From the NCBI GenBank assembly GCA_003563585.1, contig PWUQ01000054.1, positions 1 to 5,306 of the forward strand: DNA of 5,306 nucleotides, read 5' to 3'. This document shows positions 5,012-5,306 of the stretch, in pieces; positions within the stretch are counted from its first letter, which is position 1; the number at the start of each line of letters is the position of its first letter. Both the position numbers and the translations under genes were made by a program. The stretch comes from Candidatus Parvarchaeota archaeon (GTDB taxonomy: Archaea > Nanobdellota > Nanobdellia > CSSed11-243R1). The notes beneath the pieces were generated by a model. That model was not told the DNA's origin. It was given only the letters and a program-made list of their open reading frames with translations, and ran no database searches.

Positions 5012-5182
5012 ATGAAAAATCCAGGAGAAAAATTTAATATTTATAATATAAATAATATGAGTATTCAAAAAAAACAACTCTCCACTAGTGAAGAGTATAC
5101 AAATTTTGTAAGAGAATTTGTAACTCTACTTGATAAACAATTTATTGTGTGGGAAGATTGGTCAAAAAATAAAGAAGTTTAG
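5012..5182 (+). CDS. Small protein of unknown function before an XRE gene (56 aa)
   Basis: The ORF starts 10 bases after the nucleotidyltransferase stop and ends TAG. Residues 27-52 (SEEYTNFVREFVTLLDKQFIVWEDW) look like a real amphipathic helical segment, while the first 15 are Asn/Ile/Tyr-rich and may not be translated. An in-frame ATG at 5057 would give a 41-residue protein. A TATAAT at 5042-5047 lies just before that second ATG and could drive a nearly leaderless message, but no -35 is visible. No family recognised. The 3' end overlaps the regulator that follows by about 38 bases in another frame, as often seen with co-translated pairs. Confidence 0.55.
   Translation: MKNPGEKFNIYNINNMSIQKKQLSTSEEYTNFVREFVTLLDKQFIVWEDWSKNKEV
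5077..5096. repeat. Near-perfect 20-bp palindrome, possible operator
   Basis: The segment centred between 5086 and 5087 (inner part CACTAGTG, outer arms ACTCT and AGAGT) pairs at 9 of 10 positions; only C5082/A5092 is mismatched, counted from base 5083 against 5091 as the inner pair. It lies in the 56-aa ORF, about 50 bases before the XRE-type regulator gene. XRE regulators usually bind such two-fold symmetric sites and often control their own genes, so an operator is plausible but not shown. Confidence 0.4.
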
Positions 5183-5306
5183 AGAACAATCTCCTTTTTC
5201 TCAACAACAAGTTGCTGACTATTTGCAAATCAATAGAGTTACTTTGGCAAATATAGAATCTGAAAAAAGAAAAATCAAACCACATGACCCTTTGCTTGAG
5301 AAAGTA
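5145..5306 (+). CDS. XRE-family helix-turn-helix regulator, partial at window end
   Basis: The frame encodes CGKIGQKIKKFREQSPFS, then QQQVADYLQINRVTLANIES and EKRKI: the XRE/HTH_3 pattern, with the opening helix IGQKIKKFRE, SQQQVADYL as helix 2, INRVTLANIE as the recognition helix 3 and the typical E-x-x-K-R after it. These are DNA-binding repressors of phage Cro/CI type, common in toxin-antitoxin and antirepressor systems; some carry a C-terminal ImmA/IrrE peptidase domain, which cannot be judged here because the gene runs off the window at residue 54. A stop in frame at 5121-5123 limits the start: TTG 5145 (four residues before IGQ) fits the family best, TTG 5130 is the alternative, and no ATG or GTG is in frame. 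It overlaps the 56-aa ORF. Confidence 0.75.
   Translation, partial: MCGKIGQKIKKFREQSPFSQQQVADYLQINRVTLANIESEKRKIKPHDPLLEKV

Noticed and set aside
3862..5306. AbiE or MNT/HEPN-type toxin-antitoxin system
   Set aside because: The nucleotidyltransferase resembles the aminoglycoside/lincosamide group more than AbiEii or MNT, no HEPN partner is seen, and the XRE gene is cut off, so the pairing is not supported.

Overview
The window is AT-rich bacterial DNA, with every supported gene on the + strand, tight spacing, small proteins and almost no Shine-Dalgarno (SD) sequences. Most genes start as an A/T-rich leader running straight into ATGG. TGG encodes Trp throughout and TGA appears only as a stop, so the genetic code looks standard. 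Low GC, compact SD-poor genes and many short unrecognised proteins would fit a Candidate Phyla Radiation (Patescibacteria-type) genome. That is an inference; no marker gene in the window settles it.

Region 1 (80-2884) looks like one operon of five genes with gaps of 44, 24, 7 and 18 bases. It encodes a membrane-anchored protein of unknown function with three extracytoplasmic Cys (80-622), a membrane-anchored KTSC-domain protein with a small tandem repeat in its linker (667-1173), a soluble helical protein of unknown function (1198-1707), a three-helix membrane protein (1715-2008) and a short signal peptide peptidase of the SppA/S49 family with its Ser/Lys dyad intact (2027-2884). Four of the five are membrane or secreted proteins, so the cluster probably acts at the cell envelope.

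Region 2 (2868-3372) is the most interesting part. A promoter with a consensus -10 lies at the sppA end. It is followed by a well-formed SAM-I (S-box) riboswitch with P1-P4, the conserved core and the L2/J3-4 pseudoknot. A Rho-independent terminator and a perfect 9-bp competing antiterminator complete it. This OFF switch controls an unrecognised 92-residue protein, which is therefore a candidate new member of methionine/SAM metabolism or its regulation.

Region 3 (3412-3819) is a small transcription unit: promoter, the only strong SD in the window, a 91-residue acidic protein of unknown function, and a clean terminator. No terminator separates it from region 2, so some read-through from the SAM switch is possible.

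Region 4 (3821-5306) starts with an extended -10 promoter and a 379-residue protein with a nucleotidyltransferase core resembling the aminoglycoside/lincosamide nucleotidyltransferase group. A 56-residue ORF follows, overlapped by an XRE-type helix-turn-helix gene that runs off the window end. A near-perfect 20-bp palindrome lies just upstream of the regulator and may be its operator.
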